Of a stretch of 64,000 bases of DNA, positions 33,136 through 44,731 are shown one piece after another; the stretch's first letter is position 1, and every line of letters begins with the position of its first letter. This stretch comes from Adiantum capillus-veneris (taxonomy: Eukaryota > Streptophyta > Polypodiopsida > Polypodiales > Pteridaceae): assembly GCA_014529385.2 (NCBI GenBank), contig CM043964.1:2587497-2651496 (forward strand), given 5' to 3'. The notes below the pieces were generated by a model that was not told where the DNA came from, did no database searches, and was given only the letters and a program-made list of their open reading frames with translations. Both the position numbers and the translations under genes were made by a program.

Positions 33136-36100
33136 GACATAGAATGCTACCATTGTGGCAAGAAGGGTCACATGAAAAGAGACTGCAGAGAATGGAAAGC
33201 AGAAAAAGGCAAAGAGAAAGCTAAAGACCATGGTGAGAAGAACAAGTCCTTAGTGAAGATTCAAGAAATAAATGTGACAAACACTATTGTAGAGGATGAC
33301 AGTCTAGTGTCAGGAGACATCTACTTCTTGAAGAATACAATGGACTCAGCTCTTCTTACAGCATCTAATGGAAATGCACTGAGTGACTGGATTATAGACT
33401 CAGGGGCATCACTTCATGTGTCTCCAAACAAGGAGTGGTTTACCTCTTATGTGACCACTAAAGATCATGTTCGGCTAGGCAATGGGCAGACATGTGAGAT
33501 CTTAGGTGTTGGAGATGTTCAATTGAAGTTTCAGAATGGCTCTTCTTTCACGCTAAAGAATGTGAGACATGTTCCCGTAATTACAAAGAGCTTGATCAGC
33601 ACAGTTTTACTTGATGATGCTGACTACGTCACCACTTTTGGACAGAACATGTGGAAGATATCCAAGGGTTCTATGACAGTAGCACATGGAGTAAAGTCTG
33701 GAGGACTTTACATGATTTATGTATCAAATGTCTCTAAAAATGTAATCAATGTAACCGAGCAACCGAACCTTTCTTTGTGGCATAGCCGGTTAGGACATAT
33801 GTCCAAGAAGGGAATGGAAATATTGTCTCGTTCTGGTTATTTGCCTGGCTTTTCAGTTAATGATTTTGAGTTCTGTGAACATTGTCTGTATGGTAAGCAA
33901 ACACAGCAGCCACATAAGCATAGAAGCAGTAGAAGAGATACACAGTTGGCACTTGTTCATAGTGATTTGTGTGGACCTATGCCTAACCTATCTCTAGGGG
34001 GAGCTTCTTACTTTATGACATTTATAGATGATTACTCGAGGAAAGTATGGGTTTAATTTCTCAAGCACAAGGATGAAGCATTTAGTGTTTTCAAAACGTT
34101 TGTGACACTTGTGGAGAATCAGAGTGGCAAGAAGCTTAAATGCTTACGCACTGACAATGGTGGAGAGTATGTTTCAAAGGCCTTTCAGGACTTTTGTGAG
34201 TCAAAAGGTATAAAACGTGAACTTACTGCTCCTTACAATCCTCCTCAAAATGGTGTTGCTGAGAGGATGAATAGGACCATACAAGAGAAGGTCAGAAGTA
34301 TGTTGTCTAATGCACAACAGCCAAATGGGTTTTGGGCTGAAGCTGTATCAACAGCTGTTCATCTTGTAAATAGATCTCCTAGCTTGTGCAGAAGGATTCA
34401 ATGCCAGAGATGGTATGGTCAGGAAAAATGCCCTCATACAAGCATATCAGAGTCTTTGGCTGTGAGGCATATACTCACGTTCCAAAGGAATTTAGGAACA
34501 AACTTTAGCCAAAGAGTAGAAAGTCCATCTTTCTAGGCTATGGTAATTCTGGTGAGATGGGGTACAGACTTGGGATCCCGAATCTAGAAAGGTTGTCCGC
34601 AGCAATGATGTTCACTTTAATGAATCCAAATATCATTCTAAACCAGAGAGGGTTGAGGAGATTAGAAGAGTTGTCTTCCAAGAAGATGGACCTGCACGTG
34701 CAAGACAAAATGTCAGGGCTCAAGAGGAGCAAGGACATGATAGATTGGAACCACAGGTTGTGGCTGAGCCCGAGCCACCTATTGTGCGTAGATCTGGACG
34801 TATCACGCGACCTCCTGATAGGTTTGTTCCATCTATGAACTATGTCATGTTGACTGATTGCAATGAGCCTTCATGTTACAAGGAAGCGGTGCAAATGAAG
34901 GACTCCGGGAATTGGCAATTGGCCATGTAGTCAGAGATGATAGCTCTGCATAAAAACCAGACATGGAAGCTAGTTAAATTACCACAGGGCAAAAAGGCTC
35001 TTCCTTGTAAATGGGTTGACAGGTATAAGATCACCGCTCATGATAGTCAGCCAAAGTACAAAGCAAGGCTTGTTGCCAAGGGCTTTAAGCAAAAAAAGGC
35101 ATTGACTTTGATGAAGTCTTCTCTCCAGTGGTCAAGATGACTACATTGCGATGCTTTCTTGCATTGGTTGCCATATTAGATTTGGTGTTGCACCAAATGG
35201 ATGTCAAGACAACGTTCTTGCATGGCGATTTAGATGTGGAAATTTACATGCAGCAGCCAGAAGGGTTTGTTGAGAAAGGCATGGAAGATTTGGTATGCCA
35301 GTTGTTAAAGAGTCTTTATGGCTTAAAACAATCACCGAGGGCATGGTACCATAAGTTCCACAAGTTTATGCTTTCTCAAGGCTACAAACGTAGTGAGTTC
35401 GATCACTGTCTATATACAAAGAAGGCTAAGGATGGCAGTTGGCTGATCCTTATTTTGTATGTGGATGACATGTTGATTCCTGGCAAGCACTTGGAAGAAA
35501 TTTCAGCTTTGAAGTCAAAGATGGCAAAAGCGTTTGACATGAAAGACATGGGTGAGGCAAGTCATATACTTGGTATGCGCATTGAGAGAGACAGATCAAA
35601 GAAGTTGATTTGGTTATCTCAAACAGAGTATATTGACAAGGTTTTGCAACGTTTCAATATAGAGAAGGGAAAGGCATTGAGTGTTCCATTGCCACCATAT
35701 GTGAAACTTAGCTAACAAGATTGTCCTATGTCTGAGGAAGAACAGGCTGAAATGGATAAGATTCCATATGCGTCTGCAGTGGGTAGTTTGATGTATGCAA
35801 TGATTGCTACTCGCCCAGACATTGCATTTGCAGTGGGAGTAGTAAGTCGATACATGTCAAACCCAGGCAAGAAACATTGGGAGGCAGTGAAAGGAATATT
35901 GAGATACCTGAAATCTACAAAGAGTATGCGTATATGCTATGGGAGTCAGGAGCTAAGTGTAAAGGGTTTTACAGACTTAGATTATGCAGGTGACCTAGAC
36001 AACCGAAGGTCTACGTCAGGGTATGTCTTTACATTGGCTGGTGGAGCAGTATCATGGCGTTCTAGATTACAAGATTGTGTTACTCAGTCTACTACAGAGG

Positions 36101-36417
36101 CTGAATATGTTGCAGCATCAGAGGCATGCAAAGAATCAATTTGGCTTAATCGACTAGTCACAGATTTGGGAATCAAAGAGGAGATGCCTGTGTTGTATTG
36201 TGATAGTCAAAGTGCTATACAATTGGCTCGCAATCCAGTTTATCACTCAAAGACAAAGCATGTGGATGTGAAGTATCATTTCATCAGGGAAATGCTTGAG
36301 GATAAGCAACTTTAGCTTGTCAAAGTTCACACCACAGGAAATCCTGCCGATCTACTTAGAAAAGGACTTCCCTCAGAGAGCTTTGCGCATTTTCGCAAGC
36401 AGTTAGGTGTAGGGTAG
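33136..36417 (+). pseudogene. Copia-B pol (zinc knuckle to RNase H), broken
   Basis: Resumes with the zinc knuckle CYHCGKKGHMKRDC, then protease (Ile-Asp-Ser-Gly-Ala near 33400), GAG-pre-integrase, integrase (His-Ser-Asp; Thr-Asp-Asn-Gly-Gly-Glu-Tyr; Ala-Glu-Arg), RT (Tyr-Val-Asp-Asp near 35460) and RNase H, ending at TAG 36415-36417. Lesions: TAA for Tyr at 34054-34056, a one-base loss near 34385 before the integrase C-terminus, TAG for Gln at 34928-34930, a frame change near 35095, TAA for Lys at 35713-35715 and TAG for Gln at 36313-36315. Only the protease to integrase-core part (33141-34053) is uninterrupted. Confidence 0.9.
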
Positions 36418-36491
36418 TACATCACTTCTCTACATCTCTTGTATATTAGCTTGTATAGTAGCTTCTCTCACACTTAAAGTAACACATTGGA

Positions 36492-36506
36492 CTTTAAGTG
36501 GGAGGT
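36492..36506 (+). other. Polypurine tract of Copia-B
   Basis: CTTTAAGTGGGAGGT directly before the 3' LTR. Confidence 0.85.
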
Positions 36507-36698
36507 TGTTGGGGTATAAAGCCCAATGTGGTCGCCCAGGTAAGTGGGCGGGCCGCCAGGTATGTACACATATTCTTTTGTAAAAACCTAATAAGAACTC
36601 ACTATGCTCTACACATTACAGTAGAGCGATTTCACCATATCGTCGTGCTCTTCTTCTCGCACTCTCTCTCTCGTCGCACTTCCGCTCGTACTCCTTCA
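36507..36698 (+). repeat. 3' LTR of Copia-B
   Basis: 192 bp, four substitutions from the 5' LTR; followed by the TSD GTGAA. Confidence 0.93.
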
Positions 36699-37084
36699 GT
36701 GAATTGGGACAGGTTTAAGAGATTCTTTTTGAACCGGTTTAAGAAGGTGATTCCTCACCAAGATGCATGGAAACAGGTCACTAGTTTGTTTATGCAAGAG
36801 CACGAGTTTGTTGCAGATTTTTGGTCAAGACATAATGATGCTTGGAGAGTTTAAAACGATGATCTATTGCATGTGGAAGTCATGTCTAAAGAGGAATTCT
36901 ATTCTGCATTTACAAATAGCCAAAGAATGCAGGTATTGACAAGTCTATTGCGGCTGGTCCTTAAGATGAACTTGCAAGAGAAAGAGCCCAATTCCATGCA
37001 TGAAACATTGAAGTTAGTGCTAACAAAGGAGAGAAAGTTGTGCGTTGCTACAAAAATGAAGTTCCCTTTGTTAATACATGGTGG
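36699..37084 (+). pseudogene. Host element gag, second fragment
   Basis: Continues the gag frame with Asn-Trp-Asp-Arg-Phe-Lys-Arg-Phe-Phe, Gln-Asp-Ala-Trp, and Phe-Met-Gln-Glu-His-Glu-Phe-Val, the typical core of a Ty3-type retrotransposon gag domain. A TAA at 36852-36854 interrupts it. The frame then stays open to the Tat array boundary at 37084 and joins 60938 in frame. Confidence 0.7.
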
Positions 37085-37199
37085 TGACGAAGGAAATTTG
37101 GAATGGCGGCTTCTACACCAAAACAAACTCCATTGCGCCACAAGGGAAATGAGATGAGGGCACCACCTAGTCTTGGAAGCGTGGACTAGGACCGCTACA

Positions 37200-37202
<3 letters not shown>

Positions 37203-37267
<65 letters not shown>
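37203..37267. repeat. (GA)n microsatellite in LTR1
   Basis: 65 bp. Sister tracts in LTR2, LTR3 and LTR4 are 57, 56 and 54 bp. Confidence 0.95.
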
Positions 37268-37269
<2 letters not shown>

Positions 37270-37584
37270 ACTATGAATGAAGCATTAACCGTAGTGTGTG
37301 TACAAGGAAGGGATGACTTCAAACACTCCCAACACAAATAGCATATAGATTACCAAACAATCACTCAAGGATTAGCCAAGATCACATCAAGCACTCTCAC
37401 ACACATATAAAACATTTCTCTTAATTAACATAAGTAAGAGGAGGAGAGGTTTACTAGCATGAAAACAATTTGCACTCTAGGATGTGCAAGAATAGAGTGA
37501 ATGAATGAGCTTATGGCTCATGGTGAGTGATACAAAGGCTCAATGGGGCTGAGGGAGGCTTGAAATTACAAAGGGGAAGGCCTC

Positions 37585-37592
37585 TTTATATA
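37585..37592 (-). promoter_or_regulatory. TATA box in Tat LTR1
   Basis: Minus-strand TATATAAA in a GC-richer context, suited to drive minus-strand transcription. The same box occurs in the other three LTRs. Confidence 0.6.
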
Positions 37593-38549
37593 GGAAAGGG
37601 AGTGATTAGGAGTGAGGTTAAGATCCAAGTGTAATTTGTACAAATGAAGCTTGATTAGGGACATTCAACCAATGAAGAAGCTCCTTCCAAGTGATTTGTT
37701 GACCAATTAGCTCCATCATCACTTGTGTTGTCTTCACTCCTTCCTCCATAGCTTGAGTCCAAGAGCTTCCTTATTTTAAAATGTAAAGAATCTACATAAA
37801 ATCAATACATATCTAGTAATAATAGGAAGGGGTTGAATGAGAACTTATGAATTACAACAAGATTAAGCATGACTTGAGAGGTGATTAGAAGAGGAACTTT
37901 GATGGGTTTTTGAGCTTGAGAGAGAGGAGGAAGGAGAGGAGGGTGAGAAGACTAATGGCTGATTTTAGAGAAGGTCTCAATGTGGAAAAGGAAGGGTGTG
38001 TGTGTGTAAAGGTAGGGGGGGTGGTCTCCACCACAGTTGAAAAAACTGGCATCCACCATTTTGGCCATATCTCCTAGACCGTAGATGCAAAAATTATAAA
38101 AAAAATATGGCCAGAATCTCCAGCTCATCAGCTACAACTTTGATGAAGACAACTTTTCTTGGATCGGAGTGGAAGTATTTTTTAAAAATTCAGCAAAATC
38201 ATGTGTATGGTTTCTTCCTTTACCAAGTCTTCCACTTGGGTCCCATTTGTTTGAATCATCATATGGCTCCAAAGCCATAATGATATGAGCCACTCATGAC
38301 CCTTGAATCATGGGTGCATGGCTCCACAACCACATCATATCTTTTCTTTTCACATTTACATATTTTCCCTTCCCTTTACCACTAGGTTCTCCCTCTACCT
38401 TTCACCTCCGGTGAACTAGTCAAGAAAAAATCAAATTTTTTTTAATTTTTCCAAGAGGTTGGTCTCACTCTTTCTTTTATTGTAAACCTCTAGAAGCAAG
38501 GAAAACCAACAAAATATGATAAACAAAAATTTGTGATAGGCTCGGATCA

Positions 38550-38560
38550 TAGCCCCCCCA
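38550..38560 (-). other. Polypurine tract, Tat unit 1
   Basis: Minus-strand TGGGGGGGCTA abuts LTR1; repeated at 46010-46020 and 53475-53485. Confidence 0.85.
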
Positions 38561-38585
38561 AACCTGGCTAGGGGTATTTATGCCT

Positions 38586-40849
38586 CTAGCCTACTTTCTT
38601 TGATCTTGAGCTGACGTTATCCTGATGTGATAAGGCTTCTTTAGAATAGTGGTTGATGGCTTCTTCACGATCCAATTGCAGCCTCTCTAGATCCATGATC
38701 CTTTGATGTACTTTCTCCTTTTGAGAGCCTACCTGGCTACCCAATATTCGAAGACTTGTTAACTTCACTTCAATGGGCAAAAGCGCCTCCTTTCCATAAA
38801 CCAAATGAAAGGGTGTGTACCCTAATGTGGTTTTGAAGGAGGTTCTATAGGCCCATAGAGCTCCATTCAGGTGTTTGTCCCAATCTTGGCGCCTGGCATG
38901 TACCTGTTTGGTGAGAATTTTGCAAATGATTCCATTTACTTTTTGCACCAAACCATTGCACTGAGGGTAGTAAGGAGTAGAGTGTTGATGCTGAATATTT
39001 AGCTTCTTCATGAGTTCTACCAAGTCTGCTCTAAACCCTGGTCCTCTATCAGATAGTATCTCAAGAGGGGTGCCAAACCGGCAACAGATGTGGTCAAAGA
39101 TGAACTGACTCACATCCTTAGCAGTAATTCTATTGGTCGGCATAGCCTCAGCCCATCTAGTCATGTAGTCTACTCCCATGATGATGTACTCTTTACCTGA
39201 CTGAGTGCGTGGTAGAGGCCCTATGGCATCAATTCCCCACTTCTCAAAGGGCCCATATACCTTTATTGGGTTCTGAGGTTCAGCTATGAGCCGTCGTGGT
39301 CCTGCTTTCTGACATTCATCACATGTTTGACACCAGTATTTGACATCACGATGAAGACTTGGCCAAGTAAACCCAGCTTGTAGAACCTTTCTACTAGTGA
39401 CGTCGTGTGCAAAGTGTCCTCCGCACATATCATCGTGACAAGCTTTTAAAATCTCTTCAATTTCACTCTTCAAAGGAACTCTCCTAAGTACACCATCCTT
39501 ACCAAGACAATACAAGTCATCATTTACTATGCGATACCTGGTAGCCTTCCTAGCTAACCATCGCCTTTCCCCTGCATTCAAGTGTTTAGGAGCCTCTCCT
39601 TGCTCCAGAATGTGCATAATATCTTCCAAGTCCTCCTTGCCTTGCTGAAGTGGAAGTTTGATGGCCACTGCTCCCACTATTGACTCATTTAACTTTGATG
39701 ATGCTAGGTGGTCTGCATCCTTGTTCTGGTCTCTTGGCACATGATGTACTTGTGCCTCCCTAAATCTCCTCATAAGAGCTTTTGCTTCTCTCATTTTAGT
39801 AGAGAGAGGGGCATTTTTGCAAGCCCATGTACCTTGCATTTGCCTTACCAAAAGCATGGAGTCACCAAAAGCGTTTAATCTCTTAATTGAATTATCGAGG
39901 CACCAACAAAGGCCATGAATTAGAGCATGATATTCTGCTTCATTGTTGGAGTGGACATCTTCTAGAGTGATCCCTTCACCATGGATCCTCTCTCCCAATG
40001 GGGATAAGACCACGATGCCTGCAGCTGCCTTATCCTTGGTTCTCTTGTATGCTCCATCAAAGTAGAGGCTATAAGCATTGACCAAAACCTCTAAAGCTGG
40101 AGGTGGTGGAAGTTCCTTTCTCTTCAAATGGAAAACTTTTTCATAGCACTTGTTTGTTAAAATGTCGGCTAAGCATGCTCGAGTTGTTCTTTCAACCTGT
40201 ATTGTATAATCAAACTCTTGAAGTCGCACCACCCACTTTGCTATTTTGTCAGAGATTTCCATATGTTGTAGTGCATAGGAAACATATCCTCCATAGTGAT
40301 AATTACAAACCTCTTCGGCAGCAAGTATGGCCGAAATTTGGTTACCGCAAACATGAGAGCTAACACTAGCTGTTCCATCAGGGTGTAGGCCTTCTCTGTG
40401 TTTTCCATGAGGCGGCTAGCAAAATACACAGGCCTCATAAAGGAGGTTTTTGGATCTTTTTGTAGGAGGGCAGCACCAATGGCTTCTTCTCCCACACTAG
40501 GGTTTACAAAGAATGTTTCTTCCCAACAAGGTTGGAGGATTATAGGGAGTGACCCTAACATTTTTTTAATCTCTCTAAAATGCCCTTCACTTTCTTCACT
40601 CCAAACAAGCGTCTCTTGGCGAGTCAGCTGTTGTAGAGGAAATATCACTTGGGAGAGTAAGTGTATGAATCTACTCAAATATCTTAGCTTTTGCAAGAAG
40701 GAGATTAATTGTTTGATGGAAGCTGGGGAAGGTAGATTTAGCAATGTTTCTATCTTTTCAGGATCTACCTCGATTCCATCAATGGACACTATATGCCCTA
40801 ATAGTGTAACCTTGCTTTCCCCGATGTGACATTTGTCCTTGTTTAGTTT
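38586..40849 (-). pseudogene. Tat unit 1: RT end, two RNase H domains, integrase
   Basis: Same product as unit 2 (46046-48250), but a missing G at about 40271-40279 ('cataggaaac' against 'catagggaaac') splits the frame into 182- and 558-residue pieces, inside the first RNase H domain. Differences from units 2/3 also include 'tttggtgag' near 38929 and 'gagccgtcg' near 39288. It shares the Gln-for-Glu change at the third integrase catalytic position (codon 38943-38945). Confidence 0.88.
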
Positions 40850-43516
40850 TCCACCCAGCTTAGCTAAACGAGTAAATCTTCATCAATCTTGCCGAGATGC
40901 ATACTTTTGGAGCTGTAAATACAAAAGTCATCTATGAAAACCCTTATGGACTTACCAAAGTAAGGTTGGAAGACCATGTTCATGAATCGTTGAAAGGTGG
41001 CTCGAGCGTTGGTGAGACCAAAAGGCATGACTCGAAATGCAAAACATCCCCATGGTGTGATGAAAGTAGTCTTTTTCTAGTCCTCCTCTGCAATGCGTAT
41101 TTGAAAGTAGCCAGAGTAGCCATCACACACTGTGTATCTCTCATGGCCTGCTACTTCATTTAGAATCTCATCTTGAAATGGGAGAGGGAAGTGGTCCCTC
41201 TTTGTTGCAGCATTTAGTGGCTTGTAATCCACGCACACTCGCCATTTACCATTCTTCTTTGGCCTCACCACTACTGGGGAGACCCATTCTGAATCTTCTA
41301 CTGGGTATATGAATCCTGCTTCTAAGAGTCTCTTCACCTCAGACAACAGTGCATTTTGTTGCACAACTCCTAATCTTCTTAGTTTTTGTACTACTGGCTT
41401 GCTCCCTTCTTTTAGATGGATATGATGCTTCACTGCAGTGACACCTGTAATGTGAGTGTAATCAGAAATAAACAATGATGCATGCTTCTTGAGAACATTT
41501 ACATAACCCTCCTTTTCTTCTTCCTTTATATCCTTGGATAACATCTCCTCTAGGCTGGCATCCCACACATTCTCCATTTGGATCCTTGGGTTGTCTTCTG
41601 ATGAGGTAGTTTCCTTTATGGTGACGCCCATGACTTCGAGAGTGCTATCACTCTCTTCACTTGAACTCTCTTCCTCGTCCATGGATGAGGAGCATCCACT
41701 TGAGCTCCACTCATCAGCTGACGTCTCTAGTTCAAGGTTCTCTTGTCGCCCATTCTTTAGGTTATAAACCACCTTCCGCCGACTATGGCCACCCATGCGA
41801 GGCCTCAACTCCAAGTCTCCTGTTGCCCAATCTTGCCTAGCTCCTATACCCATGAGCCAAGGTCGTCCTAAAATAAGGGGGTATCCTTCTCCCTTTACTG
41901 GCATCACATAAGCATCAACCTCTGTAGTGATTCCAAAAACAGAAACTCTCAAAGCTTTCACTACACCCACACAAGTGACAGAGACATTATTGGCCATTTT
42001 TGCCCTAAAGTTTGATGATTCCATTACCTCTAAACCCAATTGATGCATTAGCTTTTCTGTCATGACACAAACCTCTGCTCCACTGTCAATGTAAGTTTTT
42101 GGAATCCGTTGTCCCTTGATTTCAGCCTCCACCAAAGGCACTATATCCTTGAGACCATATGCTTTGATTACACTTACTAGCTTACTTCGCTTTGCCCTCG
42201 TGCTCACCATTTTTGACCATTGTCGTCGAAGCTTTGGAGAGATATGAAGTAGTTGTGGCCAAGTAATCTTTGGTCCTTGAGAACTCACATCAGCTGTCAA
42301 GTCATAAGGTTGTGTCCGAGATCCCATAGGGAAATCAGAGATGTCAATTTGAGACCTAATACGGGTCTTTCTCTTCTTGGCTTCATCTTTAGTTTCCCGA
42401 GATGTACTTGCTTCATTGCTTGCATCCTTGCTTGTTTCTTTACCTACTTCATCTTGGACACGCACACGTTTGATAGGCATTGTAGCCACTTCATCTATCT
42501 TCATCTTCCCTTTAGCTATTTCTTCCTGGTTGCTTCTGCCCTTGAGAACCTCCTTCATCCTTATGATGCTCACATTTGGTTGAGTAGCAGGGGCTTGAGC
42601 TTGAGCACGAGGTGGCTGCAAAATTTGAGGTTGCGGTTGCTCTTGTGCTTGAGCTCTAGCACGGGGTGGACCTACTTGTTGTCGAGGACCTCTGACAGGG
42701 TAGTCATATCTTCTGGGATGAGGCAATTATACATGCCGTGGCCAATTTCCCCACAATTGTAACACAACATTTCCCTTGCTTGACGTCGCATTGGTGGCCG
42801 ATTCCCACCATTTCCCTCAATATACCTTCTTGCACCCTGCACAAGATTTACTCTCAACCCCTCTAGCTGGTTTGTGAGATTGTTTATTTGTTGGAGCATA
42901 TCTTCTTGTTGACCTCTATTGAGGTCTGGTGCATTAGGCACATTTGGAGGTATGTGAGAAGCTTCCATAGTTGTGATATTTCCTCCCAAAGCTAGCTGAC
43001 CAGCTTGGGCTTGATAGAGAATCTTTCTATTCTTTTCCCTAGCAATTCTTAAGGCATCTTCAAAAGCATTTGGAAATTTTCTCTTTACCTTCTCCCTTAG
43101 CAAGGGGTACAAACCTGAGATAAATCGATCCTTTTGGAGGCAATTGGGAGCTCGCTCACCAGGGTTTAGTGAGTCTGACCATTGGCCCCAAAGTTTCAAA
43201 AAACCTTCCTCATAGGTTGCATACCCATGAGGGTCAACTTGATGAAGGGACAGAAGCCGTTGCCATAGTTCTTCTGCCGAATTGGCTCGTTGAAATCTTC
43301 GTAGGAAAGCCACCTTCAATCCCTCCCAATCAATTCTTTGGGTTGGATCTAGAGCCTGGAACCATATCCTAGCTTCTTCTTTGAGCACCAAAGGAAAAGC
43401 TCTCAATTTCAATGCTTCGTCATCCCTCCCGGAGACAAGGAAAGCCATCTCCAAGTTATCCAAAAAATCCACAGCATTTTCCCCACTACGCCCAAAAATT
43501 TTGGGAAAGCCATCAT
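40850..43516 (-). pseudogene. Tat unit 1: gag, protease and start of RT
   Basis: Equivalent of 48538-50979. It has two extra one-base losses: near 42721 (a G, inside the zinc knuckle region) and near 43496 (an A, four codons after the gag start). These leave frames of 549 and 292 residues. The TAG at 41077-41079 in RT and the frameshift near 40880 are shared with units 2 and 3. It encodes Gln rather than Pro in the 'NNLTN.LEGL' segment. Confidence 0.88.
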
Positions 43517-43536
43517 AAAAGTGGGTTGCCTTCCTC

Positions 43537-43749
43537 TCAATACAGCACAAAGATGAAAACGTCTAGGCCCAAATCATATCTTATTAAGGGTAGAATAAAT
43601 GGATTGATAGATGCATTAATCTCAGCTAGACGACGAGGGCTTAGTAAGTCCCTTATGATGTTTTGGAACCTAAGCTTTGTGCTAGCTATTATATGCACAG
43701 TTTGACTAGCAAGAGGTTGGAAAGATCCATATAAATCCCTATGATTCAT
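43537..43749 (-). CDS. Tat unit 1 small ORF b (70 aa)
   Basis: See unit 2 (51000-51212); identical translation. Function unknown. Confidence 0.5.
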   Translation of the reverse strand: MNHRDLYGSFQPLASQTVHIIASTKLRFQNIIRDLLSPRRLAEINASINPFILPLIRYDLGLDVFIFVLY

Positions 43750-43758
43750 GGAGTATGC

Positions 43759-43968
43759 TTAAAGCAAGATGAAGATGTGAACATCAAAAGATACATTATA
43801 CTCCAAAATAGGAAATATTATAGGGTCAGGGGAGAACAATATCTCTCTCAACCTCTCATCTCCAAAATAGAAGACCAATCTTTGTTGGAAAAAAATCTTT
43901 CTATCAATGTGCACATTCACCCTAATATTCTGAACTGATTGAAAGTTGTAGAAAATGGGATTATTCAT
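43759..43968 (-). CDS. Tat unit 1 small ORF a (69 aa)
   Basis: See unit 2 (51222-51431); identical translation. Function unknown. Confidence 0.5.
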   Translation of the reverse strand: MNNPIFYNFQSVQNIRVNVHIDRKIFFQQRLVFYFGDERLREILFSPDPIIFPILEYNVSFDVHIFILL

Positions 43969-44001
43969 TGGTGCATTAATTACAAACTTCCATGAAGCAC
44001 T

Positions 44002-44505
44002 TCATTGAAGTTGAGCTCTCTTGGATCCCACCATTTGAGAGATGCGAAGAATTTGCTCACCAGTGATTAGCCTAGCTTTGGTGTGACCATCTTCAGCTTT
44101 GTAGAGTTCATAGGGCTCGATGGCTACCCTCTCAACCACCTTGAGCCTTCTTGCTAGTAGTAGTTGGAGTGCATCACCATATGTAGCCTCTTGCCAATAC
44201 CGCACCCCATTGATGTGTAGCTCCCCCTCCAAAAACTTGTTAATACCCGAGTTTGAGAGTGCTTTCACCACCTGAAGTCGAGGCTTCAAAGGAAGTGTCT
44301 TCACACTAGCCACAAAGCACTCAACACAATTTTTTGACCTAGGGACTTGATGACTACAAGATTTTCCTTGAAGCAAAGAAGGGTGTGTGTAGTTAACTCT
44401 CTTTACCCGCATACGTGCCATTTGTCGATAAAGACGCTTCTTTTCTCGAGCTTCTTGGGGAGACCATAGTGGAAGTCTTGGAGAATTTGATGGATCTTCC
44501 TTCAT
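44002..44505 (-). CDS. Tat unit 1 ORF1 (167 aa)
   Basis: See unit 2 (51465-51968); identical translation. Its ATG lies 27 nt past the primer site. Confidence 0.55.
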   Translation of the reverse strand: MKEDPSNSPRLPLWSPQEAREKKRLYRQMARMRVKRVNYTHPSLLQGKSCSHQVPRSKNCVECFVASVKTLPLKPRLQVVKALSNSGINKFLEGELHINGVRYWQEATYGDALQLLLARRLKVVERVAIEPYELYKAEDGHTKARLITGEQILRISQMVGSKRAQLQ

Positions 44506-44532
44506 AGGATTGATAGAGCGCTGCTTGAGAAC

Positions 44533-44550
44533 TCCTCAGTGGGGGCACCA
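44533..44550 (-). other. Primer binding site, Tat unit 1
   Basis: Minus-strand TGGTGCCCCCACTGAGGA, five bases from the LTR end. The tRNA is not one I can name. Repeated at 51996-52013 and 59461-59478. Confidence 0.7.
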
Positions 44551-44555
44551 ATTTA

Positions 44556-44668
44556 TGACGAAGGAAATTTGGAATGGCGGCCTCTACACCAAAACAAACT
44601 CCATTGCGCCACAAGGGAAATGAGATGAGGGCACCACCTAGTCTTGGAAGCGTGGACTAGGACCGCTA

Positions 44669-44731
<63 letters not shown>

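Larger units (their letters stand above)
22253..36698 (+). mobile_element. Copia-B: Ty1/copia element, decayed, with a nested chromovirus
   Basis: 192-bp LTRs at 22253-22444 and 36507-36698 with four differences; TSD GTGAA at 22248-22252 and 36699-36703. Without the chromovirus it is about 5.55 kb, the length of Copia-A, and it is clearly the same family on the opposite strand. It sits inside the gag of the host element. Confidence 0.93.
37085..38549 (-). repeat. Tat array LTR1 (left outer, 3' LTR of unit 1)
   Basis: 1,465 bp, TG..CA on the minus strand. Private bases: 'cggcttctac' near +20, 'gtttactagcatgaaaac' near 37450, 'tatggctc' near 37512. It includes the GA microsatellite 37203-37267. 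Confidence 0.92.
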
